64,000 nt of DNA from Rhipidocladum racemiflorum (GCA_036346355.1 CM070588.1:14183914-14247913), one strand, 5' to 3'. Positions 23,435-36,215 are shown, counted from the stretch's first letter. The notes: generated by a model from the letters alone, not told the origin. Program-made: numbers and translations.

Positions 23435-24978
23435 TGTAACATCCCAAATTTGTGCTTTTATTAAATTTATTGAGTTATTTGAATTTTTGGAATTTTCTGT
23501 AATTTATTTGGATTTATTTTGATTTAATTTGAATTAATTCCTTTCTTGAGTTATTAAATATTTAAAAATTTCAAATAAAATTTTGTTAGAAATATTTTAT
23601 ATGAGTCCAAAATGTCTCAAAATATTTTTCAGAATTTTTCTGGAATTTTTCTGAGCATTTTACTATTTTTCTTAATTTACTTGAATTTCAAGAATTATTT
23701 TAAGTATTAAAAACGAAGAAGGAAAATCGAAAACCCTAATGGGTTGGACCGGCGGATCGGACCCGTTAGTCGCAACCTGACCCGCGTCGCCGAACAGAAA
23801 CCCTAACCTAATCGCGCTGACCGTCAGATTGAGATCAAACGGCCGGGATCTGTCCACGTGCACGCGCGCGTTTGGCCATTGGATCAGGATCTTGTGGCTG
23901 AGATTTGTCTGTGTGTGCACGCACGCGCTGCCGTTGGATCCGGTCCAGATGGATGCCCAGGATCGCGCCACGTCAGCCAAGCCGTATCCGTGCCGGACTC
24001 CGCTGGCCAAATCGAGTCCGCCGCGAATTCCGTGCCTATCTTGACGTCTGGGCCAGTATTTAATGGCCGGGTGGACGCCCGAAGTTCATCTTCGCCTCGC
24101 GCACCGTTTGCCCTAGCCGCCGCCCGTAGAGCTCTGTTGCGGCCGCGATTGCTCGTCGGAGTAGGGAAAGGAGTTGCCACGGTTTTAGCCGTTTTCCGCC
24201 GATGTTGGGTCGTCCTAGGGGAGATCGTCACCGGAGCCAGACTCAGCGCGAAGAGGCGCGTCGAGGGGGACCATTCATTTCGCCGGAGGACGCTCGGAAC
24301 GCCGTTGCCTTTGTCATCGTCTTTAGACTCGGCCACCTCCGTCCGTCGCGCCATCGCCGACCTCGCGAGCTCCATGGACCATCCGATCAAGATCCGACGC
24401 ACGAGGTACGTCCACGTAGCCGTCACCATGTACCCTTCAGATTAGATCTCAATCGTAGGATTTAGATCGTATGGTTCGGATTGGATCTGGTATTACTGTT
24501 TATATCTATTAGCAACCGTTAGATCTGGATCCCACTGTAGAGATTTAGCCACGTATATCTGATCTGTGGCACACTAGATCCATTCTTATCCGTTAGATCT
24601 AAGATGTACAGCTAGGATTGATTCACGTGTTAGCGCTAGACTTAATCATAGCCGTCCGATCTGCGATGTACGGCCAAAATGCGCCCACACGTCGCCGCCT
24701 GGGTCAATCCACGTCGGCGTCAAATCCGCGCGGATCAGATCCAATCTCGGCTGTCGGATCCGAATTGAACAGATCGGATTGGCCCGCGTAGATCCATATA
24801 CGTGAGGTTAGATTAAATCTGAGCCGTTGGTTTTTTAATCAACGGACGAGATCGCTCGCGCTTAGACCAATCAGAGCATGCCACGTCGCGTGGGAGCCGA
24901 GGCGTCGTCGTGGCGCACCGGTCGTGATGACATCACCCATGATGTCATCCGAGTCGGGCCTGCAAGTCAGTGGCTCGG
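23435..24978 (+). repeat. 5' LTR of G1, first part
   Basis: Begins TGTAACATCCC. A TATTTAAT box at 24057-24064 marks the likely promoter about 620 bp in. The part ends at CTCGG (24974-24978), the target duplication of G2, and resumes at 32377. Confidence 0.88.
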
Positions 24979-26185
24979 TGTCGGGACCCGAGTTTGCAAA
25001 TCCGGACCCTCTTGTATTCAGCACTAGTCCAGGATCACGCTAGTGCACACAGTCTCAACATCGGTAAATATCACAATCATACACATCGATAGTAATAAAG
25101 TACTTTAATTAAGATAACCAAACTGGTTGCTCGACCTTATGGTCAAGTTACAAGAGTACGCCACACAAGACGAAAACTTATTAAGAAAATAAATTACAGC
25201 GGAATAAACGCATCAACGTGGCGCCATCCAGTATACCACAGTCAACTGACTGGGCTCGCTCCCTAAGTAGACGGCTCCTCCTGAAGTTCTTCCTCCAAAG
25301 CTGGCATCGCTTCCCCTTCAACTGATGTTGTATTGTGACAAGGGTGAGTACTTGGTACTCAGCAAGTCATGCACAGAATGCAAACTACTATTCTATATGC
25401 ATGGCTTATTACAAAGGATAGGCTAACAGGTACATTTGCAGTAAAACAACAGTAAACAAGTAGCATAAGTAGATTCGAAAGCAGTAATTGTAAAGGATTA
25501 TATCAATAACTTTTCCAGGAGTTAAGTAAACACTTTTCCTTTCCTAATCCACATTTCCATCAACGTCATCATTTAACCCAACCAAACTTTCCAAGTCCAA
25601 GTTGTTTTCATGAAAGTCTAACCCTTGACTGTAATCCCCGAGCAATGTCCAGTGCCGCGGACACGGCTATTCGAATTGATTTTACACTCTGCAGAGGTTA
25701 TGCACTTTACCCACAAGATACAGTCAAACACCACAAAGGCGAGTGATCGTAACAAAGCATTTCAGAGACTGCAAACAAAACAAGTGAACCTCTCCGGCTT
25801 CTGTCATACACCATCCCTTCCCTTAACAGAGGCGAAGTATGGGACCGACATACCGTTGGACGGGTACCATGCCATAGCACTGGTACGCTCCCCTTTCAAG
25901 CTACACAAAAGGTGTAGTTGACACCCCGAGGTACCACATGCAAGTTATTAGTAACTTACTCAACTAGGTCCGTCCCATTGCGGACATGTGGTTGCACGTT
26001 TGACTCAGATCAAAGGCTTGCAAGGTTAAGTCCTTAGGATGACCAGGGCAAGACTACCCAAACAACCAAAATGACATCCCCAGTGCCACTCATGGCCCAC
26101 CATACCATTCTTACCACATGCCCCGGTCTAAATCTATTTATCAAACCCAGTTGATTACCATGCATCACGTTCCATCATCATCATC
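24979..26185 (-). repeat. Truncated 3' LTR of G2
   Basis: Matches 29047-30124 of the full LTR closely, except that the full copy lacks about 120 bp after position 29688 (the stretch at about 25622-25755 here). Homology stops after CATCATCATC at 26185. Confidence 0.9.
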
Positions 26186-26191
26186 TGTTGA

Positions 26192-26668
26192 TTACCATGC
26201 CACTGTCTTTACACTGTTGACCATCAACTGTCCATCTCGAACGGCGGTCGCTTGAAATTCCACTTGTCTTCCACACGGGGTCTCAACTGATATGACTCTT
26301 CTATCACAGTCCAACACAACCTTGTGCTTGGATAACCAGTCCATTCCCAAGATAACATCTAGGGTCTGGGTTCCCAATATAATAAGGTTCGCTAAGAACT
26401 CTACCCCATCTATTAGTATTCTCACCCCAGAACATCCTACTTGAGATCGGAGTTCTGACCCAGGGGTTTGAACTAGAAGCATGCATTTAAGATTCACAAT
26501 CTCCAAATCATTCTTAGAAACAAAATCTCGGGAAACAAACGAATGCGAAGCTCCAGATTCAAACAAAACTGTTGCAGGTACTGAGTTGACAAGTATCTTA
26601 CCCAGTATGACGTCTGTGGCATTCTGAAGTGCATCTGCGGTCACATGATTGACTCTGCCTCTCACCAC
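26192..26668 (-). pseudogene. Gypsy aspartic protease region (G2)
   Basis: Open frame of 158 codons read on the minus strand: VRGRVNHVTADAL, then VLFESGASHSFVSRDF holding the aspartic protease site (here ESGA; the catalytic Asp is Glu, while G1 and G3 have DSGA), then LDVILGMDWLSKHKVVLDC and QATAVRDGQLMVN. It ends where the deletion joins the LTR fragment, so the reverse transcriptase is missing. An E in place of the catalytic D would inactivate the protease even apart from the deletion. Confidence 0.85.
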
Positions 26669-27810
26669 GGCCTGCAGGCGCGGCTCTGGCCGTGTCTTTG
26701 CTCATGGTTCCTTCCTGGTGCAGGTGTCCTAGCTAGTGTGGATCCCAAGTTGAAGCGAACTGGGGTCACTCCTGCTGTCTTCTTGGGGCAATTGTTGGAG
26801 AAGTGCCCTGGCTCGTTGCATGTATAGCAGCGCCTCACTGTACCCTGCTGGCTGCTTGCAGCGGCATTCCTGGCTGGAGCTGGGGTCTGGAAATTCTGAT
26901 TGATGGGTCTCAGTGCTGGCGACGGAGTTCTTGCTACACTCTGCGGCTGGAATCTGAAAAACTGATTCGGCGCAACTCTTAGACGTTGCTGCGCTCCCTG
27001 GCGTGATCCCTGCTATTGCATCCTACGCTTCCGGTTTTCATCCAGCTCCTTGCGCTTGTCCTCAAGGATGAGTGCTTTGTTTACCAGCTCTTGAAAGTCG
27101 GGGAAGGTGTGGGTGATCAGTCCCACCTGTAGTCCTGAGTTTAGTCCCTTCATGAAGCGAGACTGTTTGGCCTTGTCCGTTGCTACGTCTTCAGGTGCGT
27201 AGCGTGCAAGCTGTGTGAACTTGTTCAGATACTCAGACACCAGTTGATTACCCTGCTTCAGCGCCCTGAATTCTTCCTTCTTTAAGTCCATTATTCCTTC
27301 TGGCACATGGTACTGGCGAAATGCAGCTGTAAACTCCTCTCATGTGATGTCCTGTGGGTTCTCCCGTGTGGCGCAGAAGTTCTCCCACCACTCTGATGCG
27401 GTCCCTTCCAACTGATGAGAGGCGTAGAGTACCCTCTCATTTCCTACACATTGGGTAATGTGCAGCTTCCTCTCAATTGATCTTAGCCAATCATCCGCCT
27501 GCAGTAGATTGGAATTCCCAGAGAATGTGGGTGGATGAGTCTTCATGAACTCTGACAACCTTGAGCCCTGACACTATCCCTGATTGACTTGATTAGCGTT
27601 GGCCTGAGCAGTGACTTGCTACATCTGTTGCATCATGTCATGCATCAACTGGGTCTGTGTAGCAAGGAAAGCTCCAAAGTTCTGCATGTCTACTGGCGGT
27701 GCTGGCTGGGGCGCAGGTGCTCCATCATTAGGGTTTCCAGCTGGGCAAGAACCACTTCCGTTGCCTCCAAGGTTTTCGCGGGTGTTCACCATCTGTCGAT
27801 TGCTCCAAGT
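26669..27810 (-). pseudogene. Gypsy gag (G2)
   Basis: Start region VNTRENLGGNGSG near 27770-27790. Gag core near 27340-27558: EFMKTHPPTFSGNSN, ADDWLRSIERKLHIT, SHQLEGTASEWWENF. Then 27013-27306: MDLKKEEFRALKQGNQLV, FTQLARYAPEDVATDKA, ELVNKALILEDKRKELDENRK. Breaks: TAG at 27574-27576 in the same place as a TAG in G1, a TGG-to-TGA stop near 27339, and a TAG near 27012 where the homologue has Gln. The zinc knuckle (CYTCN-like) lies near 26810-26830. This is the retrotransposon gag domain (PF03732 type). Confidence 0.82.
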
Positions 27811-28069
27811 TTTAGAGACGAGAGGGAAACAAGCATAGACAAGTAGTAGAGAAACTTATGCGGAGAAAAAGTGTAACTCGAAATTCATTTTTATTAATTA
27901 ATCCATAATAACTTGGTATGGTTTCTTACAATGCCTAAGGGCCTTGCAACACATACTGCACACTCAGCAAGCAATGAAAATCCAAATCGACTAACACACT
28001 GGAGTCTAACGCCTCTAAAGGTGACTCTTATTCTATAACACGACTCGACAAAGGAGTCTCAACTGCAAA

Positions 28070-28875
28070 ACCTACTTTCACTCATCAAGAAAACCTCCAC
28101 TGCCTCCTTGCGGCGGGTGCGGCGGCATAGGTGCAAAGCAATCGCCATGCCCCACAACGGCAGTAGTTGAAGAAGCGGCATCATCCTCAGGCTCAGGCTG
28201 TGGTGCTGGCTGGTGCTCCTGCTCAGGTACTGGTTGCTCCGGGTCTGGGGTGTCCAACTCCAATACTGGCTCCGGGCCCTGCCCATATAGTGCGGTCTTC
28301 AGCTCTGCGATCCTTTCTACAGCATAGGTGACATACTAACAAGCATTCTCTAGGTGCTTTTTCCCTTCCTCAACCTGCTCGCGAGCCTTCATCAACTCCT
28401 GGACTGTGTCGTCGATAAGCTCCTCCTAGGCGATGACGAATCTGGCCAAGTGTGTGACGATAGCATCCTTATCTTCAATCGGCTTCCGCTGAGCTCTGCT
28501 GTCTCGACGTGGGTGGTGACAGAATACTGTGCCTTCCAGCTCTCTAGAGTAAGCGCAAGCAATTTGCTGCATCGCTCGATGAGACACCTCCTGGATTCCC
28601 ATCTCAAATGTTGACCTCCTGGCGGTGAAGTGAAATGGACGACTAAACTTCATCTTCTCTCGAGCATACACTGTGATCTTAACGTCCCATCCGATGACCA
28701 GTCCTGCCTACACGATCATAGTCCCTTGGTAAAGTGGCCTCTCAAAACCTCCAAGCAACTACAGCATATGCCACAACTCGGTAGCATAGCCTCCTTCACG
28801 CTCGGCGTAGTTGTTCTTCATCAACATCTGCCGAAAGACACTCTCGTAAGAACTCAAAAAGGTTTTTAAAGCCAA
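28070..28875 (-). pseudogene. orf0 of G2 (extra frame between primer site and gag)
   Basis: Homologue of the G1 frame at 54613-55393. Seen on the minus strand: SYESVFRQM, EREGGYATELWHML, LGGFERPLYQ, DVKITVYAREKMKFSRP, RRSTFEMGIQEVSHRAM, YSRELEGTVF, THLARFVIA and, in a shifted frame, the C-terminal STTAVVGHGDCFAPMPPHPP ending FLDE. Stops include TAG at 28759-28761 and at 28708-28710, both where glutamine is expected. Function unknown. See the G1 entry for the family. Confidence 0.75.
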
Positions 28876-29029
28876 GGGGGTAGCAAGAGAAATTCAGTAA
28901 AAGGGGTATGAAAGGAGAGAAGGGGATAAGTCGAGATTTCATTAATTGTCTTGTCAAATTTTAACTTTAGAAAATAGGTTTTATCCTCACTACGACCATT
29001 CTAACTATGGGTGAGCCTACAATCAGTAT

Positions 29030-29042
29030 GGCTCTGATACCA
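29030..29042 (-). other. Primer binding site of G2 (initiator-Met tRNA)
   Basis: Minus strand TGGTATCAGAGCC, four bases (GAGG) from the LTR edge at 29047. It is complementary to the 3' end of plant initiator methionine tRNA. Confidence 0.9.
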
Positions 29043-29046
29043 CCTC

Positions 29047-32000
29047 TGTCGGGACCCAAATTTGCAAATCCGGACCCATTGTGTATAAAACACTAGTCCA
29101 GGATCACGCTAGTGCACACAGTCTCAACATCGGTAAATATCACAATCATACACATCGATAGTAATAAAGTACTTTAATTAAGATAACCAAACTGGTTGCT
29201 CGACCTTATGGTCAAGTTACAAGAGTACGCCACACAAGGCGAAAATTTATTAAGAAAATAAATTACAGCGGAATAAAAGCATCAACGTGGCGCCATCCAG
29301 TATACCACAGTCAACTGACTGGGCTCGCTCCCTAAGTAGACGGCTCCTCCTGAAGTTCTTCCTCCAAAGCTGGCGTCGCTTCCCCTTCAACTGATGTTGT
29401 ATTGTGGCAAGGGTGAGTACTTGGTACTCAGCAAGTCATGCACAGAATGCAAACTACTATTCTATATGCATGGCTTATTACAAAGGATAGGCTAACTGGT
29501 ACATTTGCAGTAAAACAACAGTAAACAAGTAGCATAAGTAGATTCGAAAGCAGTAATTGTAAACGATTATATCAATAACTTTTCCAGGAGTTAAGTAAAC
29601 ACTTTTCCTTTCCTAATCCACATTTCCATCAACGTCATCATTTAACCCAACCAAACATTCCAAGTCCAAGTTGTTTTCATAAAAGTCTAACCAAGCATTT
29701 CAGAGACTGCAAACAAAACAAGTGAACCTCTCCGGCTTCTGTCATACACCATCCCTTCCCTTAACAGAGGGAAAGTATGGGACCGACATACCGTTGGACG
29801 GGTACCATGCCATAGCACTGGTACGCTCCCCTTTCAAGCTACACAAAAGGTGTAGTTGACACCCCGAGGTACCACATGCAAGTTTTTAGTAACTTACTCA
29901 ACTAGGTCCGTCCCATTGCGGACATGTGGTTGCACGTTTGACTCAGATCAAAGGCTTGCAAGGTTAAGTCCTTAGGATGACCAGGGCAAGACTACCCGAA
30001 CAACCAAAACGACATCCCCGGTGCCACTCATGGCCCACCATACCATTCTTACCACATGCCCCGGTCTAAATCTATTTATCAAACCCAGTTGATTACCATG
30101 CACCACGTTCCATCATCATCATCACAACACATGATACTTGTCCAAAACAGGTTCAATATCTCATTAAGGCAATATTAACATTTGATTGTCCAAAATCGTG
30201 TCATGTGCACGTAGCAGATCTAAGCAATATGCTACAACAATCTAAATACCCAATGTTGGCAATTTACTAATGTCCAACTATATAATCACAACTAGGGTGA
30301 CAAGGGTTCTTGGCACATAATTAAGTTAATCAAGGTGTCATACTACAATTTGGTAATTAGCTAATCCCTAGAAATAATTTAAACAATTCCTAATGAAATT
30401 AGCATGCAATAATTTAAATCAAATTAATTTCAAAAATGGGATCAATATGGTCAAAGCATCACTTGCCTTCAAAAAGTACTTGTTCTTGATCTGGCTCCTG
30501 GGTCAACACTTCACCTTTGAAGCCCTCGGGTACTTCAACGTCTACTCGCAACGCGTGCAAATAGCAATAAATAAATAAAACAATAGGTGAAAAGTATCCA
30601 AAAATTCAAATAAAGTTCATAAACAGAGAGAGCATAATTTTACAAATTTTTAGAAACTTGAATCGCCCAAATCGGAGTTAAAATGCAAAAGTTATAATTG
30701 TTTAAAGTTTAAAGAATCTATTAATTAAATATAAACAGAGAAATTTTCATATTCAAAAATTAATTAAAATTCATATTTAGGTAGATCTCAATTTTATAAA
30801 TTTTAGAAATTGGAATCGTTCAAATCGGAGTTGAAACGCAAAAGTTATAAGCGTTTGAAATTTGAAGATTCAAATAAAAGAATAAACCGAGTTAATTTAT
30901 TTATTTTTCTATTGAAAAATCCGATTTATGACGTCAGCATGACGTCAGCACGGGATTTGATTTTCCACCGAATTATTTTTCTATTGAAAAATCGAATTAT
31001 TACGTCAGCATGACGTCAGTGGGTCCTTGGACTTGGTCCATGGCTCGGGCTCGGCTCACCGTGGACCCGACCCACGGGCACATGTCTCACTGACATGTGG
31101 GACCCCTCGGGTGAAGTCAGCGGTGACGTCACCACGCTCGGCTGACGGCACTAACACGCGGGCCCCACCGTGACGTCAGCGGTGACGTCATAGTGCGGTT
31201 GGCTGTCCTGCTGACACGCAGGCCCGCACTGACGTCACGCGTGACGTCAGCGGCGACCGCGGCTGATCGCGCCGGTCCAACTCCCGGACACGTGGCTAGA
31301 TCTCGGCCGTTGATTTGAAAATGAACGGCCCAGATTGGATCTGGACTGTGCACGTTTGGGGTAACGTGGCGCAATCTGAGCTGCACGATCTAGATCTAAC
31401 GGCTGTTAAAGCACCCAAGCACGGTGACCGTGCGATGAAGATCCAACGGCGGTGATGCTTCGTGGATCCGGTGATGGCACGGCGGGGCTGAGGTTGCCAG
31501 CGCTGGGAAGGATGACACGCCCAACGGCGTTTGGGCGCGACTCCGACGAGTTGAGTGGTACCCCCAGGTGCGGCTCGTCGCGATGGTTCCGGATGTGAGC
31601 TCGGTGACGGCGGATGCGGCGGCAATCGGCGAAAAACTGCGGCGGACTTCTTCTCCAACTTCGGCGAGCTCCCGCGGGCTAACGGCGGTGGCTTGACCGC
31701 GACGGGTTAGGGCTACGGGTGCGCACGGAAGAGGGCTCCACGGCAGGGGTGGCGGCGCATTAAATAAGGGTCTCGGCTTCCATGAAAATCACAGAAAACG
31801 AGGCCCACACGCGGGCGGCGGCGGAGTCCGGCGACGACACGGAGAGGGTGATGTGGACACACGCGGGCCGTCCACGTGGCACGATCAACGGCTCGGATCG
31901 TGTGGGCGCGAACGGGTCAGGCCCGGCTCCCACGTGGGTGCGTGGCGCAATCGCGGCCATTGGATCTCAATCCAACGGTCGCACGGGTTAGGGTTGTGTC

Positions 32001-32371
32001 GGGCTCGGGTCGGACTGGAACTTGAGTCTGACTCGGGTTCAGTCAGAGGAACAGTACAAACCCACTCGGCTATTTTCCAGCGATTTAATATTCAATTTAA
32101 TTTCTAGAAATTCAAATAATTCAAAAAAAAATAGCAAATTAATCAGAAAAATTCCAGAAAAAATCTGAAAAATACATTGGGACATTTTGGACTCAAATAA
32201 AATATTTCCAACAAAATTTTATTTAAAACTTTAAATTCTTTAATTATTTCAAAGGGAAATAAATTCAAATTAAATCCGAATAAATCCAAATAAATTCCAG
32301 AAAATTCCAAAAATTCACCAAAGTGCCAAATCTCATTTAAAATCATGAAAAGCAAATATTGGGGTGTTACA
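29047..32371 (-). repeat. 5' LTR of G2 (3325 bp)
   Basis: Begins TGTCGGGACC and ends GGTGTTACA on the plus strand. A TATTTAAT box (minus strand) at 31759-31766 puts the likely transcription start about 630 bp from the LTR 5' end, leaving about 2.7 kb as R-U5. It contains the TGACGTCA cluster at 30929-31249. Confidence 0.92.
30929..31249. promoter_or_regulatory. Cluster of eight TGACGTCA palindromes in the G2 LTR
   Basis: TGACGTCA starts at 30929, 30940, 31011, 31124, 31171, 31183, 31230 and 31242. This is the CRE-like, ACGT-core site bound by plant bZIP factors such as TGA proteins. It lies downstream of the TATA box in transcript orientation. The binding role is inference. Confidence 0.7.
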
Positions 32372-34499
32372 CTCGGGTGCCCACGTGATGACGTCAGCCA
32401 TGACGTCATGCTAACGTCACGGTGGGACCCACATGTCAGATGGCTTAGCCGCGCCACGCGATGACGTCCGTGTGACGTCATTCGAGCGGACCCACGCGTC
32501 AACGTCACGCGGTCCCGTGGACAGGGTCCACCGTGGACCTGCACCGGTCGTGGACCGAGTCCATAGACCGGATGATGTTAGCGTGACGCAATAAATCAAT
32601 TTTCCTTTAGAAAAATAATTTGGCCGAAAATCAATTTCGGTGCTGACGCAAGCATGACGTTATAATTCCGATTTTCTAATAGAAAAATAAATCGGATAAT
32701 TCGGTTTATTCTTTTTAATTGATTTTCAAACTTCAAACGGCTATAACTTTTGTGTTTTAACTCCGATTGAGGTGATTTCAGTTTTTAAATTTTTGTAAAA
32801 TTGAGTTCTATTTAATGGTGAATTTGATTTAATTTTTGGACATAAATTTTTCTCTGATTTTATTTATTTGTTGTTTATTTATCCGATTCGCATAGACGTT
32901 GAATTGCCGAAGGCTTTGAAGGAGAGATCTTGACCTAGGAACATGTCCAAGACCAGGAACAAGACCTTTTCTAAGGCAAGTTATGCTTTGACCATGTTGA
33001 TCCCACTTTTGGAAATTATGTAGATTTGAATTATTGCGTGCTAGTTTAATTAAAAATGCTTTTAAATAATTCAGGAAATAGTTATACGTCCTATTTAATG
33101 TATGCCATCTTGTTTATAATAATCGTATGCCATGAATCATTTGTCACCCTAGAGGATGGGATATTAGTTGGATATTAATATTTTGCCAACATGGGTTAAT
33201 TAGATCGTAATTAGCCTGCTTAGCCATGCAATCGTGTTACTGATATAATTTTGAATGTCAGAAATTAATCTTGACTTAACGAGAGATGGAATATATTTTT
33301 GAAAGATGTGACATGTGTTATTGATGATGTTGATGGCACGTGATGCATGGTAATCAACTGGGTGATAAAATGATTTAGACTGAAGCAAGTGTCAGGATTG
33401 TTTATGTGGGCCAGGTGTGGCGCATGGGAGATCGTATTTGGTTTTTGCTAATTTGGATACTTGTGAATTCTTGGATAGTCTTGCGTTGGTCACTTTAAGG
33501 ACTTAACCTTACAAGAATTTGAACTGAGTCCAACATACAGCCACAAGTCTGGAATGCGACAGACCTAGCTGATTAATTTGTGATGTCTAGATTTTGGTAC
33601 TGTCATGGTGATGTGGGTTCCGAGTGTACGGGTGAAAACTCACATGGCGCAGGAGGGGGGCCTGAGTGTGGTAACAAGTCCCTTTAGTGTTGAAACCTTA
33701 GCGGGCAGTATCGGGTCTAGAAGTAACTTTGGAAAGGCTTTGTTACGATCACTCGCCTTGGTGGTGTTTAATTGTATCTTGTGGGTAAAGTGTATAACCT
33801 CTGTAGAGTGTACAACCTATTCAAATAGCCGAGTCCACGGTATTTGACATTGCTCGATGATTACAGTCAAGGGTTAGACTTTCACAAAAATAACTTTGGA
33901 TACTTGGTATTGGAAATAATGAACTTGTATAGGTGGATAAATGATTTACTTAAGAAATTGTTTACGAAGTTATTATTGTTATTATTGTTTTACTGCTTTC
34001 CAATCTATCACTGTCATTTATGAATGTTGCTTATTGCAAAAGAACCCCCTTTAGCCTGATGTTGGAATAAGCCATGCATATAGTTATTACACTTGCATTC
34101 TGTGTATGACTTGCTGAGTGCTTTAAGTACTCACCCTTGCCACAACACAAACATCAGTTGAAGAAGAATCAACACCAGCTTCGGGGGAGGAGTTTCAGGA
34201 GGAGCCAGCGAACTAGGGGGCAAGCCTAGTCAGTTGCCTGTGGCATATTGGTTGGCGCCACACATTTCTTTATTTCCGCTGTAGTTTATTTATTTAAAGA
34301 CTTTACTCTGCGAGGCGTACTTTTGTAACTTGACCATAAGGTCAAGCAACCTATTATATTTTCCTTTGAATAAAGTACTTTACTATTCCGTTGAGTATGA
34401 TTGTGGTATTTACTGACGTTGAGACTGTGTGCACTAGCGTGATCCTGGACTACTGATGAATACACAGAGGGTCCGGATTTGCATATTCAGGTCCCGACA
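32372..34499 (+). repeat. 5' LTR of G1, second part
   Basis: Resumes with the CTCGG duplicate (32372-32376) and ends GGTCCCGACA at 34499. It contains further TGACGTCA sites near 32393-32410 and 32475. Confidence 0.9.
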
Positions 34500-34503
34500 G
34501 AGG

Positions 34504-34516
34504 TGGTATCAGAGCC
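34504..34516 (+). other. Primer binding site of G1 (initiator-Met tRNA)
   Basis: TGGTATCAGAGCC, four bases after the LTR end. The same spacer (GAGG) is found in G2 and G3. Confidence 0.92.
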
Positions 34517-34587
34517 ATACTGATTGTAGGACTTACCCTTAATTAGAATGGTCGTAGTGAGGACAAAACTATTTTCTAAAGTTAAAA

Positions 34588-36215
34588 TGTAGGATCGAAG
34601 TATACGAATATAGCAATCAGAGGGGGGGTGAATGATTGTGCGGAAGCTAAAACCAAATTCTTGACCTATTAAAAGTTCACCCCAAAACAGAACCAAATAA
34701 TTGCCTCGTTTTCGACAAAAACAGAATGATAGAGGTTTGGTAAAACGCGAATTTCTGGAGATCCAACCGTTAGATTGATCTGAAATTTGGACACAAGAAA
34801 CTAGATTCCAATGCGAATCGAACCCAAAAAGAATCAGCTCGATCGGACTTACGGATCAAAAGTTATGAGCTTCGCAAGCTTGCTGATCCAGAACTTGACG
34901 AGAATCAATCTAATCAAAACTTCAAGATTAAACAAGAACGACTAAAGATTGATCAACTAGACTTTGAGGAACACTAGATCAAAACCCTAGAGAGGTTTTT
35001 GATGGATCAAATCAAGATGAAACTCAAAAAACAAAAACCAATCTAGAACTAGAACAAGTATGCAAACAAGAACCAAAAGAGAATATTGTAGCACACAAAG
35101 AACTAGAAGAATTGATCTTTATTTCTTTTGTCTAAAGTACTCCCATCAAAAGAGTACAAACCCTAAAACCAAGCTCAAGCTCCCTTGCGCTTGTTCTGCT
35201 ACTTGGTTCGATTGATGCCCTTTAACAGGAGACACCCCTCCTATTTAAAGGACCAACCCACAAGGAGTTCTGAATACGATTCCTATTCCCTAGAAGGAAT
35301 CTGTATCCAACACAACTCTACTTGGCCCAACCTGGCCGAGTACAACTCTTGCACGCGTATGGCAACCCTACCATACTCACGTGACTAACACTTTGCACGC
35401 GTATGGCCACCTGCCATACTCACGTGACTAACACTTTGCACGCGAATGACCTCCTGCCATTCTCACGTGACTAACCATTTTTCATGTGCACCATTCTCTT
35501 AGCCCGAACGTCCCGCATGACATCCATGACCACCAAGACCGCCGGTCCTCCTGAACCTAGTCCCGAACCTCAGTTCCTCCATGAACCTAGTTCCGGTCCC
35601 GTCATCGACCACATTCGCCCTCGAGCAATACCTGCACATGAACAAACCACAAAACAATTTCGAGCACAAGTCCGCGACTTGACTCAACATTAGTCCATGC
35701 AAATACTCACACGAGCATTGCATAAATTCCACTTCAAAACAAGCATCATGAAATTCTCACAAATTTCATAATCTCAAATTCAAATCCAAAAATCATTTCA
35801 ATTCTTGCAAAACACCTAAACCGAGCAAAACACGTTCACAACGGACAAAAATAAAAAACCCTAGAAAAAGTCCATTCACGACGAACCAACAAAATCGATG
35901 CATTGTACAAGTGAAAGTCTCGGTTCCAAGAAGAAATCATTCCGGCGAAAACACATTCACGACTGACCAAGAAATTGGTCCGACGTACATGCAAAACCTA
36001 CTGGTTTCTTGGAAAATTAGCACGTCCACGATGCACCCAAAAACTTGGTCCGCCAGAAACACAAAATCGGTTCGGCGCAAAGGGAAACTCTGTTTTTGAG
36101 AATTTGGTCCGGCACAAGAAAAAGATACACTATTTCTTGTCAACTTGTCAAACACATGCACAAACACATTTTGCAAATTGAATTCTAAGCCAATTTTTCA
36201 GCACATGATTTCACA
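34588..36215 (-). repeat. 3' LTR of element C (1628 bp)
   Basis: TGTAGGATCGAAG...GATTTCACA on the plus strand. The minus-strand polypurine tract CAAGGGGGAGAT lies at its inner edge. Short repeats (ACGCGTATGGC...CATACTCACGTGACTAAC) occur three times at about 35350-35475. Confidence 0.93.

Larger units (their letters stand above)
24979..32371 (-). mobile_element. Ty3-gypsy element G2, internally deleted
   Basis: Runs from TGTCGGGACC at 24979 to GGTGTTACA at 32371, flanked by CTCGG (24974-24978 and 32372-32376). Minus orientation. The right LTR is full (29047-32371); then come the primer site, orf0, gag and protease relics. At 26185-26191 the sequence jumps from the middle of the left LTR into the protease region, so reverse transcriptase, RNase H, integrase and the promoter part of the 3' LTR are gone. 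Since both outer ends and the duplication are intact, the loss happened after insertion, or a deleted copy was mobilised in trans. Confidence 0.92.

Noticed and set aside
23858..24445. 195-codon plus-strand frame and 181-codon minus-strand frame in the G1 LTR
   Set aside because: Opposed frames in GC-rich LTR sequence, no motifs; the TATA box at 24057 lies inside them.
35350..35480. Threefold repeat with CATACTCACGTGACTAAC considered as a CRISPR-like array
   Set aside because: Only three copies with almost no spacer, present in both LTRs of a plant copia element; it is a short LTR tandem repeat.
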